From: Archivesica marissinica
Lineage: Eukaryota; Mollusca; Bivalvia; Venerida; Vesicomyidae
Direction: 5' to 3'
Assembly (NCBI GenBank): GCA_014843695.1
Contig: CM026391.1
Coordinates: 38,749,515-38,813,514 of the forward strand
Length of the DNA: 64,000 bases
Below the pieces are notes generated by a model. That model searched no databases. It saw only the letters and a list, made by a program, of their open reading frames with translations, and was not told where the DNA came from. Below, piece by piece: positions 11,534-22,483 of this stretch. How positions within the stretch are numbered: the first letter of the stretch is position 1; each line of letters starts with the position of its first letter. Made by a program: the position numbers and the translations under genes.

Positions 11534-14500
11534 CGTCAAAGTCATCAAAGGTAACCCAATCAAAGTCATCAAAGGTAACCCAGTCAAAGTCATCAAAGGT
11601 AACCCAGTCAAAGTCATCAAAGGTAACCCAATCAAAGTCATCAAAGGTAACCCAGTCAAAGTCATCAAAGGTAACCCAGTCAAAGTCATCAAAGGTAACC
11701 CAATCAAAGTCATCAAAGGTAACCCAATCAAGGTCATCAAAGGTAACCACATCAAAGTCGTCAAAGGTAACCCAGTCAAAGTCATCAAAGGTAACCCCAT
11801 CAAAGTCATCAAAGGTAACCCAGTCAAAGTCATCAAAGGTAACCCAGTCAAAGTCATCAAAGGTAACCCAGTCAAAGTCATCAAAGGTAACCACATCAAA
11901 GTCGTCAAAGGTAACCCAGTCAAAGTCATCAAAGGTAACCACATCAAAGTCGTCAAAGGTAACCGAGTCAAAGTCATCAAAGGTAACCCCATCAAAGTCA
12001 TCAAAGGTAACCCAGTCAAAGTCATCAAAGGTAACCCAGTCAGTCATCAAAGGTAACCCAGTCAAAGTCATCAAAGGTAACCCAATCAAAGTCATCAAAG
12101 GTAACCCAATCAAAGTCATCACAGGTAAACCCCATCAAAGGTAACCCATTCAATGTCATCAAAGGTAACCCCATCAAAGGTATCCCCATCAAAGTCGTCA
12201 AAGGTAACCCAGTCAAAGGTAACCCCATCAAAGTCATCAAAGGTAACCCAGTCAAAGTCATCAAAGGTAACTCCATCAAAGGTAACCCCATCAAAGTCGT
12301 CAAAGGTAACCCAGTCAATGTCATCAAAGGTAACCCCATCAAAGGTAACCCCATCAAAGTCGTCAAAGGTAACCCAGTCAAAGGTAACCCCATCAACGTC
12401 GTCAAAGGTAACCCAGTCAAAGTCATCAAAGGTAACCCAGTCAAAGTCATCAAAGGTAACCCAGTCAAAGTCATCAAAGGTAACCCCATCAAAGGTAACC
12501 CCATCAAAGGTGATCCAGTCAAAGTCATCAAAGGTAACCCAGTCAAAGTCATCAAAGGTAACCCAGTCAAAGTCATCAAAGGTAACCCAGTCAAAGTCAT
12601 CAAAGGTAACCACATCAAAGGTAACCCAATCAAAGGTAACCCAGTCAAAGTCATCAAAGGTAACCCAGTCAAAGTCATCAAAGGTAACCCAGTCAAAGTC
12701 ATCAAAGGTAACCCCATCAAAGGTAACCCCATCAAAGTCGTCAAAGGTAACCCAGTCAAAGTCATCAAAGGTAACCCAGTCAAAGTCATCAAATGTAACC
12801 CCATCAAAGTCGTCAAAGGTAACCCAGTCAAAGTCATCAAAGGTAACCCAGTCAAAGTCATCAAAGGTAACCCCATCAAAGGTAACCCAGTCGAAGTCAT
12901 CAAAGGTAACCCCATCAAAGGTAACCCAGTCAGTCATCAAAGGTAACCCAGTCAAAGGCATCAACGGTAACCCAGTGAAAAGTCATCAAAGGTAACCCAG
13001 TCAAAGTCATCAAAGGTAACCCCATCAAAGGTAACCCAGTCAAAGTCATCAAAGGTAACCCAGTCAAAGTCATCAAAGGTAACCCCATCAAAGTCATCAA
13101 AGGTAACCCAGTCAAAGTCATCAAAGGTAACCAGGTCAAAGTCATCAAAGGTAAGCCAGTCAAAGTCATCAAAGGTAACCCCATCAAAGGTAACCCAGTC
13201 AAAGTCATCAAAGGTAACCCCATCAAAGTCATCAAAGGTAACCCAGTCAAAGTCATCAAAGGTATCCCAGTCAAAGGTAACTCCATCAAAGTCATCAAAT
13301 GTAACCCAGTCAAAGTCATCAAAGGTAACTCCATCAAAGGTAACCCAGTCAAAGTCATCAAAGGTATCCCAGTCAAAGGTAACCCCATCAAAGTCGTCAA
13401 AGGTAACCCAGTCAAAGTCATCTAAGGTAACCCAGTCAAAGTCATCAAAGGTAACCCCATCAAAGGTAACCCAGTCAAAGTCATCAAAGGTAACCCAGTC
13501 AAAGTCATCAAAGGTAACCCAGTCAAAGTCATCAAAGGTAACCCAGTCAAAGTCATCAAAGGTAACCCAGTCAAAGTCATCAAAGGTAACCCAGTCAAAG
13601 TCATCAAAGGTAACCCAGTCAAAGTCATCAAAGGTAACCCCATCAAAGTCATCAAAGGTAACCCAGTCAAAGTCATCAAAGGTATCCCAGTCAAAGGTAA
13701 CCCCATCAAAGTCATCAAAGGTAACCCAGTCAAAGTCATCAAAGGTAACCCAGTCAAAGTCATCAAAGGTAACTCCATCAAAGGTAACCCAGTCAAAGTC
13801 ATCAAAGGTATCCCAGTCAAAGGTAACCCCATCAAAGTCGTCAAAGGTAACCCAGTCAAAGTCATCAAAGGTAACCCAGTCAAAGTTATCAAAGGTAACC
13901 CCATCAAAGGTAACCCAGTCAAAGTCATCAAAGGTAACCCAGTCAAAGTCATCAAAGGTAACCCAGTCAAAGTCATCAAAGGTAACCCCATCAAAGTCAT
14001 CAAAGGTAACCCAGTCAAAGTCATCAAAGGTAACCAGGTCAAAGTCATCAAAGGTAAGCCAGTCAAAGTCATCAAAGGTAACCCCATCAAAGGTAACCCA
14101 GTCAAAGTCATCAAAGGTAACCCCATCAAAGTCATCAAAGGTAACCCAGTCAAAGTCATCAAAGGTATCCCAGTCAAAGGTAACTCCATCAAAGTCATCA
14201 AATGTAACCCAGTCAAAGTCATCAAAGGTAACTCCATCAAAGGTAACCCAGTCAAAGTCATCAAAGGTATCCCAGTCAAAGGTAACCCCATCAAAGTCGT
14301 CAAAGGTAACCCAGTCAAAGTCATCTAAGGTAACCCAGTCAAAGTCATCAAAGGTAACCCCATCAAAGGTAACCCAGTCAAAGTCATCAAAGGTAACCCA
14401 GTCAAAGTCATCAAAGGTAACCCAGTCAAAGTCATCAAAGGTAACCCAGTCAAAGTCATCAAAGGTAACCCAGTCAAAGTCATCAAAGGTAACCCAGTCA

Positions 14501-15614
14501 AAGTCATCAAAGGTAACCCCATCAAAGTCATCAAAGGTAACCCAGTCAAAGTCATCAAAGGTATCCCAGTCAAAGGTAACCCCATCAAAGTCATCAAAGG
14601 TAACCCAGTCAAAGTCATCAAAGGTAACCCAGTCAAAGTCATCAAAGGTAACTCCATCAAAGGTAACCCAGTCAAAGTCATCAAAGGTATCCCAGTCAAA
14701 GGTAACCCCATCAAAGTCGTCAAAGGTAACCCAGTCAAAGTCATCAAAGGTAACCCAGTCAAAGTTATCAAAGGTAACCCCATCAAAGGTAACCCAGTCA
14801 AAGTCATCAACGGTAACCCAGTCAAAGTCATCAAAGGTAACCCCATCAAAGGTAACCCAGTCAAAGTCATCAAAGGTAACCCCATCAAAGGTAACCCCAT
14901 CAAAGTCATCAACGGTAACCCAGTCAAAGTCGTCAAAGGTAACCCAGTCAAAGTCATCAAAGGTAACCAGGTCAAAGTCATCAAAGGTAAGCCAGTCAAA
15001 GTCATCAAAGGTAACCCCATCAAAGGTAACCCAGTCAAAGTCATCAAAGGTAACCCAGTCAAAGTAATCAAAGGTAACCCAGTCAACGTAATCAAAGGTA
15101 ACCCAGTCAAAGTCATCAAAGGTAATCCCATCAAAGGTAACCCCGTCAAAGTCATCAAAGGTAACCCAGTCAAAGTCATCAAAGGTGACCCAGTCAAAGT
15201 AATCAAAGGTAACCCAGTCAAAGTCATCAATGGTAACCCAGTCAAAGTCATCAAAGGTAACCCCATCAAAGGTAACCCAGTCAAAGTCATCAAAGGTAAC
15301 CCAGTTAAAGTCATCAAAGGTAACCCAGTCAGTCATCAAAGGTAACCCCATCAAAGGTAACCCCATCAAAGTCATCAAAGGTAACCCAGTCAAAGTCATC
15401 AAAGGTAACCCAGTCAAAGTCATCAACGGTAACCCAGTCAAAGTCATCAAAGGTAACCCAGTCAAAGTAATCAAAGGTAACCGCATCAAAGGTATCCCAG
15501 TCAAAGGTAACCCCATCAAAGTTGTCAAAGGTAACCCAGTCAAAGTCATCAAAGGTAACCCAGTCAAAGTCATCAAAGGTAACCCAATCAGTCATCAAAG
15601 GTAACCCAGTCAAA
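11534..15614. repeat. 24/15-bp minisatellite grown from the transposase linker
   Basis: Two unit lengths are mixed. The 24-bp unit is tcaaagtcatcaaaggtaac plus ccag (encoding SKSSKVTQ on the plus strand) and the 15-bp unit is tcaaaggtaacccca (SKVTP). Both are multiples of three, so frames stay open for long stretches on both strands. Occasional 20-bp units (cagtcagtcatc, at about 12037, 12931, 15328 and 15588) shift the frame. Roughly 180 units are present. The left edge is continuous with transposase linker codons and the right edge with the C-terminal zinc-finger region, so the array lies inside the former coding sequence. The 871-codon minus-strand frame (12961-15576) is a shadow of the repeat. 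Confidence 0.93.
13020..14824. repeat. 903-bp internal block duplication within the 24/15-bp array
   Basis: A rare variant, tcatctaagg, occurs at about 13418 and again exactly 903 bp downstream (tcta at 13421 and 14324). The order of 24- and 15-bp units around both sites matches for hundreds of bases on each side. This is a higher-order repeat made by duplicating a block of about 40 units. The block limits given are approximate. Confidence 0.8.
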
Positions 15615-15953
15615 GGAAAGAAGTGCAAAGAAATGCCTGCTGTAGTTCCTGCAAATCCACAGGTGGGTCCTTCACACATCATAATTGACAATGACACTAT
15701 GTCTACATCAGACAGTGAGGGGTCTGAGGAGGGTACACCATGTTGTGTATGTGAGAGGGGTGTGCCATTTGCTTACATGGATAAATTGAGGCAGGGGAGG
15801 GGCATTCAGATCTTAGGTTGGGCCCAGTGTAATAGAGTTAGGGATGGCAAGGCATGTATGTACTGGGTGCATGTAAAGTACTGTACACAGGCTCAGACTG
15901 TTGATGAGGCCTATGCTGATACGTTTTACTGCCCTCATTGCACTGAGGAATAG
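15615..15953 (+). pseudogene. C-terminal PHD-like zinc-finger remnant of the same transposase
   Basis: The frame continues from the repeat into KKCKEMPAVVPANPQVGPSH, an acidic-serine stretch (MSTSDSEGSEEG) and a cysteine/histidine-rich end: CCVC at 15741-15752, WAQC, an ACMYWVHVKYC segment and YCPHC at 15928-15942, then a TAG stop at 15951-15953. The C-x2-C, C...C, H-x3-C, C-x2-C layout resembles the PHD-like finger found at the C-terminus of many invertebrate Tigger/pogo transposases (family knowledge). Its frame differs from that of the linker codons at 11497, so the array plus the missing DDE core make a full product impossible. It could alternatively be a captured PHD exon, but the linker continuity argues for one element. 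Confidence 0.7.
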
Positions 15954-16369
15954 AACTGTCCATCTAGTTGAAGTATTCATGTTCTGTGTTAAAACTGTTT
16001 AAAATTTAGTAACTGTTGTATATATATTTTTTTTAAATGGACACACTACATTTTCTTTGACAAAATTCCATTCATTAGCTTCCTGTGCCACAACCAATTA
16101 ATTCTAACTTATGATTTCAAGATGACAGAGGGCTCTGTGTCCAATATCAGCAAACAGTTCATGGATGTCCACACAGTCACAAAGGTCAGTGCGGCAATCC
16201 AGTGTTAACCACAAGGTATAGATATCCAATGTAACCAACAGTTCACAGATACACAAACATAATAAAGTATGCTATCTATTATACCATCTACATGTGAAGG
16301 CTTTCTAACAGGGACTACAAGAGTGGATAATGGACACGAAAGCAACATTATGTTAGGAGAGCCAATTGT
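15954..16369. other. 3' flank of the transposase remnant
   Basis: AT-rich sequence with a short T run (16028-16036). I could not find a convincing terminal inverted repeat for the transposon here or upstream of 11007. No gene is seen. Confidence 0.5.
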
Positions 16370-16459
16370 TATGTTATATTTCGGGTTTTACGCCTGCATC
16401 AGCACCATTTTGGGTTATATCGCCGGCAGGCAGTTTACTTAACAACACCTTTCCTGAGA
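16370..16459 (-). mobile_element. SINE 3'-tail fragment
   Basis: About 90 bp (ttatgttatatttcgggttt ... caacacctttcctg) matches 17056-17149 with only a few differences (gggttatatc versus gggctatatc; gccggcaggc versus gccggcgggc). Only the tail part is present; the tRNA-like head is missing. It is a 5'-truncated relative of the element at 17056-17333. Confidence 0.75.
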
Positions 16460-16496
16460 GCCCATTGTTAAAAATTTCTATCCTAATATTATTCCA

Positions 16497-16702
16497 TTAA
16501 ACCTTTGCACACTAGCGGCAGATAAAATCACTTTTGCAAACAGCATAGAGCCAGATCAGATGACATGCTTTCTTATCTGGCACTATGCTGTTTGCTATTC
16601 GGATAGTGGAGCTAACGAATTTGGCAGAATAGCAAAGAACATTTATCCTGGATCTATGTTTTTGCAAATGTGATTTTATTCACTCAGCATGCAAAGGGTT
16701 AA
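16497..16702. mobile_element. foldback MITE-like element with inverted ends
   Basis: The left end (ttaaacctttgcacactagc then ggcagataaaatcac, ttttgcaaa) pairs imperfectly with the reverse complement of the right end (ttaaccctttgcatgctgag then tgaataaaatcac, atttgcaaa), about 42 bp each. Nested inside is a hairpin: agcatagagccagat (about 16543) against atctggcactatgct (about 16575). There is no coding capacity. The size (206 bp), inverted ends and internal fold fit a non-autonomous DNA element; the superfamily is not resolved. Confidence 0.7.
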
Positions 16703-17055
16703 ATAGGTACATGTTCGATTCAGCACTTCCAAAAGACGAATACGTAATTGAAAATTACATCGAAAACAAAATTGATTTGCGAAAATTCCGTACATAGACT
16801 GGCATCCCAATTGAATAGTTATCGGCTTTCCCATATAACAGTACTTAACAGTCGACAGAGTTTAGGAGAACCCTGACAACTATCATAATACATGTACTTA
16901 CATTGTCGTGGTATGGTTGGCATACAGAGAGAGTGATCGACTGCTTACATGACCTGAATATATAAACAACGGTAGAGAATATATATGTGGAATCAATCAA
17001 GGGCTAAATGTTACAAACTTTCCTTTACTTTCAATTCATAGTTCATCACCAATAA
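16703..17055. other. unique spacer
   Basis: About 350 bp of AT-rich sequence with no gene, repeat or RNA signature that I can support. Confidence 0.5.
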
Positions 17056-17333
17056 ATTATGTTATGTTATATTTCGGGTTTTACGCCTGCATCAGCACCA
17101 TTTTGGGCTATATCGCCGGCGGGCAGTTTACCTAACAACACCTTTCCTGGGCAGGCTCCAGCGGTTAACCAGTACATGGGTGCACCAACCTCCATAAGAA
17201 ACTGCCAACTTGTTCATATAAATGAGACACGGCCTGAGCGGGGCTCGAACCTGTGACCATCAGTGATGATAGGTTACAGTGGTATACAAGTCAGCGACCG
17301 TAACCACTCGACCACGGAGGCAGATCACCAATA
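17056..17333 (-). mobile_element. tRNA-derived SINE
   Basis: On the minus strand the head (17333 towards 17240) contains an RNA polymerase III A box (TGGTCGAGTGG, about 17318-17328) and a B box (GGTTCGAGCCC, 17241-17251). The body follows, then a tail reading GGCGTAAAACCCGAAATATAACATAACATAA, broken here as GGCGTAAAACCC, GAAATATAAC and (ATAAC)n. A simple-repeat 3' end and an internal promoter are diagnostic of SINEs. A 65-codon plus-strand frame inside it is spurious. Confidence 0.75.
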
Positions 17334-17798
17334 AGTGTACACATTATGACTAAAACACATGTTCCTCATTGCCCCACATAACACAAGTACGCATGCATAC
17401 ACCCGGGACCACTCGGGGCTATAGAACTTGAGACAAGCCTGTCATGTCTCCCTACCCCCTATAAATGTTTACAATTATATTTTGCACCATCCTCATGGAA
17501 AGGAATTTACATAAGCTCTCAGCTTGTTTTCCAATCCATTTCAAATATTTTGTGAATTGTATATTGTACATACAATGTATGAACTGAATAAAATATGCTT
17601 AAACTAAGAGCATGTACCTTGCTAATTAATTACTCATGGCTATTTTCCGAGATTAATGCAAAACTTTATACTTTTCCTGTTTTCTTCATAGTTTTCAGAA
17701 GCCATTTTGTTTATACATTGGAAATCTATATGATGTCCTTTTACATTGAATAATTATCACAAGCAAACTTTGATGACGTCATAAATGTTTTTATTATT
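17334..17798. other. unique spacer
   Basis: No coding region or repeat family is recognised. The segment after it (17880-17960) has a small GC-rich patch with a near-palindrome (gccccctgggggcc). Confidence 0.5.
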
Positions 17799-17830
17799 CC
17801 TGAAGAAGTCCAGCATAGACGAAACGTTGA
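17799..17830 (+). ncRNA. hammerhead-ribozyme-like core motif (tentative)
   Basis: The run ctgaaga (17800-17806), then gtc ... gac (17808-17810 and 17818-17820), then gaaac (17821-17825) matches the order of the conserved hammerhead core: CUGANGA, a stem II, and GAAA. An A-C mismatch would sit at the first stem II position, and helices I and III are not convincing by eye. Hammerhead motifs are known in Penelope-like retroelements and some retrozymes, so this may be an element remnant. It could be chance. Confidence 0.25.
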
Positions 17831-18000
17831 ATTAAACTTAATGATTTACAGGAGCTTATTCATTTATTCCAAGATAAATATTTGTATACACATTACAAAT
17901 CAGGACTCGCCCTAGGGACCCTGACTTCGCCCCCTGGGGGCCCCACTTCTCCATAAAGAAAAGAATTTCATACACAATTTTGTCCAGTAATAATATACAC

Positions 18001-18378
18001 TCCTTTCTTCCACCTATAAATACATTATTCACTTGGGTTTGTTAGTTATCACTGTCACTATGAATTGATGAGTCTATGGTATCTACAAAGTACGTTGTAA
18101 TGTAGTCCTTCCTTCCACCTATAAATACATTACTAACTTGGGTTTGTTAGTTATCACTGTCACTATGAATTGATGAGTCTATGGTATCTACAAAGTACGT
18201 TGTAATGTAGTCCTTCCTTCCACCTATAAATACATTACTAACTTGGGTTTGTTAGTTATCACTGTCACTATGAATTGATGAGTCTATGGTATCTACAAAG
18301 TACGTTGTAATGCAGTCCTTCCTTCCACCCATAAATACATTACTAACTTGGGTTTGTTAGTTATCACTGTCACTATGA
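18001..18378. repeat. 105-bp tandem repeat, about 3.6 copies
   Basis: The segment cacctataaatacatta recurs at 18011, 18116, 18221 and 18326, exactly 105 bp apart. The copies are almost identical through cttgggtttgttagttatc and gtctatggtatctac. The first copy has ttattcac where the later ones have ttactaac, and the last is truncated at 18378. Confidence 0.96.
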
Positions 18379-18470
18379 CGATTGTGGTCAGGTATTACTA
18401 GGCTTGTCATTGTGTTTGTACTAAAAGTTTAAACTTTATTTATTTTTTAACGATTGCGAAACAAGCTTTA

Positions 18471-18672
18471 ACAACTTATATTAATCACTCTCGTTGGCGC
18501 GGATGAAAGCATTAATGTTGTCATTCGTGTGGGAGGAAACCGGAGTACCCGGAGAACACCCACCTGTCTGATCTCGCGACCACCGTACCATATCACATAC
18601 TTCCCAGTCCGAGGATCGCACACGGGTTGCATTGGTCAGACGCGAGCGTGCTAATCACTGCGCTAATCGGAC
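18471..18672 (-). mobile_element. tRNA-derived SINE
   Basis: On the minus strand the head carries an A-box-like run (TAGCGCAGTGATTAG, about 18652-18667) and a degenerate B box (GTGTGCGATCCTC, about 18611-18623). The body contains a block seen on the plus strand as gtgggaggaaaccggagtac, also found degenerately at 24225-24262. The 3' tail (18471-18493) is a 23-bp sequence identical to the tail of the element at 19589-19780. Confidence 0.65.
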
Positions 18673-18837
18673 AAATGTGTTTGTACTGCTTGGGTATTGC
18701 TGGTTATCACAAATTCTATCTTAAGCATTTCTGCTTACTGTTTGTAGGGTCAAGCATGTGTTAGTGGTCACATCTATTAGGTCAGATATAGACCCCATGT
18801 TTCTTAATTGGCATTTCATTACATATTTGGCTAATAT

Positions 18838-19036
18838 ATTAACACATTTGCATGCTGGGTCAAATAAAGGCTATAAATAATTCAAATAAATTGCAGCAAA
18901 CGACAATCATTAATGTTTTTTTCTCATTTATGACTGGAAATTTATTAGAATTGTGTCGCTAAAATTAACACAATTGTAATGAAATTGGATGACATATTTT
19001 ACTGTTATTTTCACCGCTATGGTGCAAAGAGTTGAA
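18838..19036. mobile_element. degraded MITE-like element (tentative)
   Basis: The left end ttaacacatttgcatgctgg and the reverse complement of the right end (ttcaactctttgcaccatag, then cggtgaaaa) resemble each other and the ends of the MITE at 16497-16702. The interior is AT-rich and unrelated. It may be an old family member. Confidence 0.3.
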
Positions 19037-19037
19037 C

Positions 19038-19084
19038 AGCCAGCTCTGCTAAGAAGCCAGCTCTGCTCAGCAGCCAGCTTCTGT
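19038..19084. repeat. 17-bp short tandem repeat, 3 copies
   Basis: The word agccagctctgct starts at 19038 and 19055, and a diverged copy (agccagcttctg) at 19072, with 4-bp connectors. Confidence 0.85.
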
Positions 19085-19588
19085 AATTCCCTACTGAGAC
19101 AGCTTTGACTGTACTTTTTTTGTGTAGAATCTGGTGAACATTAGCATTATCTCCCTGTATCATGCACACAATTCATGTATTGTGTGTACAGTACCATACA
19201 GATTTACCATTTTGCAACATTTCTGTATTTGAACTGTCATAATCAACTTCTGATTTATTGAGACTGGGGTGTTGTGAAAACGCCATTAATATCTATCATC
19301 CTAATCCCATTAATAAACAGCAATATAATATGGCCATCAGAAGAGCCAATTTGTATTGGACAGATGACCAACCAGCCTGATCTTCATTTTATAATTAGTT
19401 TCCTCATTGTGTATTCTGCTTACTGGTGCACTAGTTTTGAGAGATAGTGCAGACAGGCATTTCTAACAATCACATAATTTCTCCCGATTTTGATTAACAA
19501 ACGCGAATAAAAATAAATCTGAAAATTCATGTATACAAATGATCGACAATTTGGATTTAGTTATACAAATTTATATTAGCTAGTTATT
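19085..19588. other. unique spacer
   Basis: About 500 bp with no supported gene, RNA or repeat feature. Confidence 0.5.
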
Positions 19589-19780
19589 ACAACTTATATT
19601 AATCACTCTCGAGACCTCATTCCTGATGTGTAAGCCATCGCCATGAGGGAGAAAGAAGAGGCAATGTGGAACTTAAGTGCCTTGCTTAAGGGCACAATCA
19701 GAACGGCAACAGCTGGGAGCGAACTCCATGGCTTTCGCGCCTGAAGTGTAAGCGCTACCACTGCGCTATCACGACTTCCA
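19589..19780 (-). mobile_element. tRNA-derived SINE
   Basis: The minus-strand head has an A box (TAGCGCAGTGGTAGCGC, about 19751-19768) and a B-box-like AGTTCGCTCCC (19716-19726). The body includes the near-palindrome CCCTTAAGCAAGGCACTTAA, typical of invertebrate SINE bodies. The 3' tail at 19589-19611 is identical to that of the SINE at 18471. A 67-codon minus-strand frame spanning it is not a gene. Confidence 0.7.
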
Positions 19781-19872
19781 CAAATTTGAGGAATAATTAT
19801 GAACACTTGGATCTGAACATTACTATCCTCAAACTAGACTCGCAATATCAGTAATATCAGAACGGGATTGCT

Positions 19873-22483
19873 ATGCACACGGAAAGTCTATCAACACATG
19901 TCTGGTATGGTTGTCAGCACACGGAAAGTCTATCAACACATGGTCTGGTATGGTTGTCAGCACACGGAAAGTCTATCAACACATGGTCTGGTATGGTTGT
20001 CAGCACACGGAAAGTCTATCAACACACGGTCTGGTATGGTTGTCAGCACACGGAAAGTCTATCAACACATGGTCTGCAATGGTTGTCAGCACACGGAAAA
20101 TCTATCAACACATGGTCTGGTATGGTTGTCAGTACACGGAAAGTCTATCAACACATGGTCTAGTATGGTTGTCAGCACATGGAAAGTCTATCAACACATG
20201 GTCTGGTATGGTTGTCAGCACATGGAAAGTCTATCAACACATGGTCTGGTATGGCTGTCAGCACATGGAAAGTATATCAACACATGGTCTGGTATGGTTG
20301 TCAGCACACGGAAAGTCTATCAACACATGGTCTGGTATGGTTGTCAGCACACAGAAAATCTATCAACACATGGTCTGGTATGGTTGTCAGCACACAGAAA
20401 ATCTATCAACACATGGTCTGGTATGGTTGTCAGCACACGGAAAGTCTATCAACACATGGTCTGGTATGGTTGTCAGCACACGGAAAGTCTATCAACACAT
20501 GGTCTGGTATGGTTGTCAGCACACAGAAAGTCTATCAACACATGGTCTGGTATGGTTGTCAGCACACGGAAAATCTATCAACACATGGTCTGGTATGGTT
20601 GTCAGCACACGGAAAGTCATAGTCTATCAACACATGGTCTGGTATGGTTGTCAGCACACGGAAAGTATATCAACACATGGTCTGGTATGGTTGTCAGCAC
20701 ACAGCAAGTCTATCAACACATGGTCTGGTATGGTTGTCAGCACTTGGAAAGTCTATCAACACATGGTCTGGTATGGTTGTCAGCACACGGAATGTCATAG
20801 TCTATCAACACATGTTCTGTTATTGTTGTCAGCACACAGAAAGTCTATCAACACATGTTCTGTTATTGTTGTCAGCACATGGAATGTCTATCAACACATG
20901 GTCTGGTATGGTTGTCAGCACACAGAAAGTCTATCAACACATGGTCTGGTATGGTTGTCAGCACACAGACAGTCTATCAACACATGGTCTGGTATGGTTG
21001 TCAGCACACGGAAAATCTATCAACACATGGTCTGGTATGGTTGTCAGCACACGGAAAATCTATCAACACATGTTCTGGTATGGTTGTCAGCACATGGAAA
21101 GTCTATCAACACATGGTCTGGTATGGTTGTCAGCACATGGAAAATCTATCAACACATGGTCTGGTATGGTTGTCAGCACATGGAAAATCTATCAACACAT
21201 GGTCTGGTATGGTTGTCAGCACACGGAAAGTCTATCAACACATGGTCTGGTATGGTTGTCAGCACACGGAAAGTCTATCAACACATGGTCTGGTATGGTT
21301 GTCAGCACACGGAAAATCTTTCAACACATGGTCTGGTATGGTTGTCAGCACACAGAAAGTCTATCAACACATGGTCTGGTATTGTTGTCAGCACACAGAA
21401 AGTCTATCAACACATGGTCTGGTATGGTTGTCAGCACATGGAAAGTCTATAAACACATGGTCTGGTATGGTTGTCAGCACACGGAAAGTCATAGTCTATC
21501 AACACATGTTCTGATATTGTTGTTAGCACATGGAAAGTCTATCAACACATGGTCTGGTATGGTTGTCAGCACACGAAAAGTCTATCAACACATGGTATGG
21601 TATGGTTGTCAGCACACAGAAAGTCTATCAACACATGTTCTGTTATTGTTGTCAGCACATGGAAAGTCTATCAACACATGGTCTGGTATGGTTGTCAGCA
21701 CACGGAAAGTCTATCAACACATGGTCTGGTATGGTTGTCAGCACATGGAAAATCTATCAACACATGGTCTGGTATGGTTGTCAACACACAGAAAATCTAT
21801 CAACACATGGTCTGGTATGGTTGTCACCACACGGAAAGTCTATCAACACATGATCTGGTATGGTTGTCAACACACAGAAAGTCTATCAACACATGGTCTG
21901 GTATGGTTGTCAGCACACGGAAAGTCTATCAACACATGGTCTGGTTGTCAGCACATGGAAAGTCTATCAACACATGGTCTGGTATGGTTGTCAGCACACG
22001 GAAAGTCTATCAACACATGGTCTGGTATGGTTGTCAGCACATGGAAAATCTATCAACACATGGTCTGGTATGGTTGTCAGCACACGGAAAGTATATCAAC
22101 ACATGGTCTGGTATGGTTGTCAGCCCACAGAAAGTCTATCAACACATGGTCTGGTATGGTTGTCAGCCCACAGAAAGTCTATCAACACATGGTCTGGTAT
22201 GGTTGTCAACACACAGAAAATCTATCAACACATGGTCTGGTATGGTTGTCAGCACATGGAAAGTCTATCAACACATGCTCTGGTATGGTTGTCAGCACAT
22301 GGAAAGTATATCAACACATGGTCTGGTTGTCAGCACACAGAAAGTCTATCAACACATGGTCTGGTATGGTTGTCAGCACACAGAAAGTCTATCAACACAT
22401 GGTCTGGTATGGTTGTCAGCACATGGAAAGTCTATCAACACATGGTCTGGTATGGTTGTCAGCACACGGAAAATCTATCAACA
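19873..22483. repeat. 43-bp minisatellite, about 61 copies
   Basis: The unit is cacacggaaagtctatcaac then acatggtctggtatggttgtcag. Variants include cacatgg or cacacag for cacacgg, and aaaatc for aaagtc. Some units carry a 6-bp insertion (gtcatagtc; about 20611, 20792, 21488) or a ttctgttattg form (about 20813, 20853, 21636). Since 43 is not a multiple of three, one translation cycles through all frames with a 43-residue period. All three forward frames are open for over 1 kb because the unit has no stop codon. I do not regard these as genes. Confidence 0.95.

Noticed and set aside
12961..15576. 871-codon minus-strand frame of DDFDWVTF repeats
   Set aside because: Units of 24 and 15 bp keep any frame open on both strands. 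The sense strand matches the transposase linker instead.
17059..17256. 65-codon plus-strand protein
   Set aside because: It lies entirely within the minus-strand SINE.
19603..19806. 67-codon minus-strand protein
   Set aside because: It overlaps the tRNA-derived head and body of a SINE.
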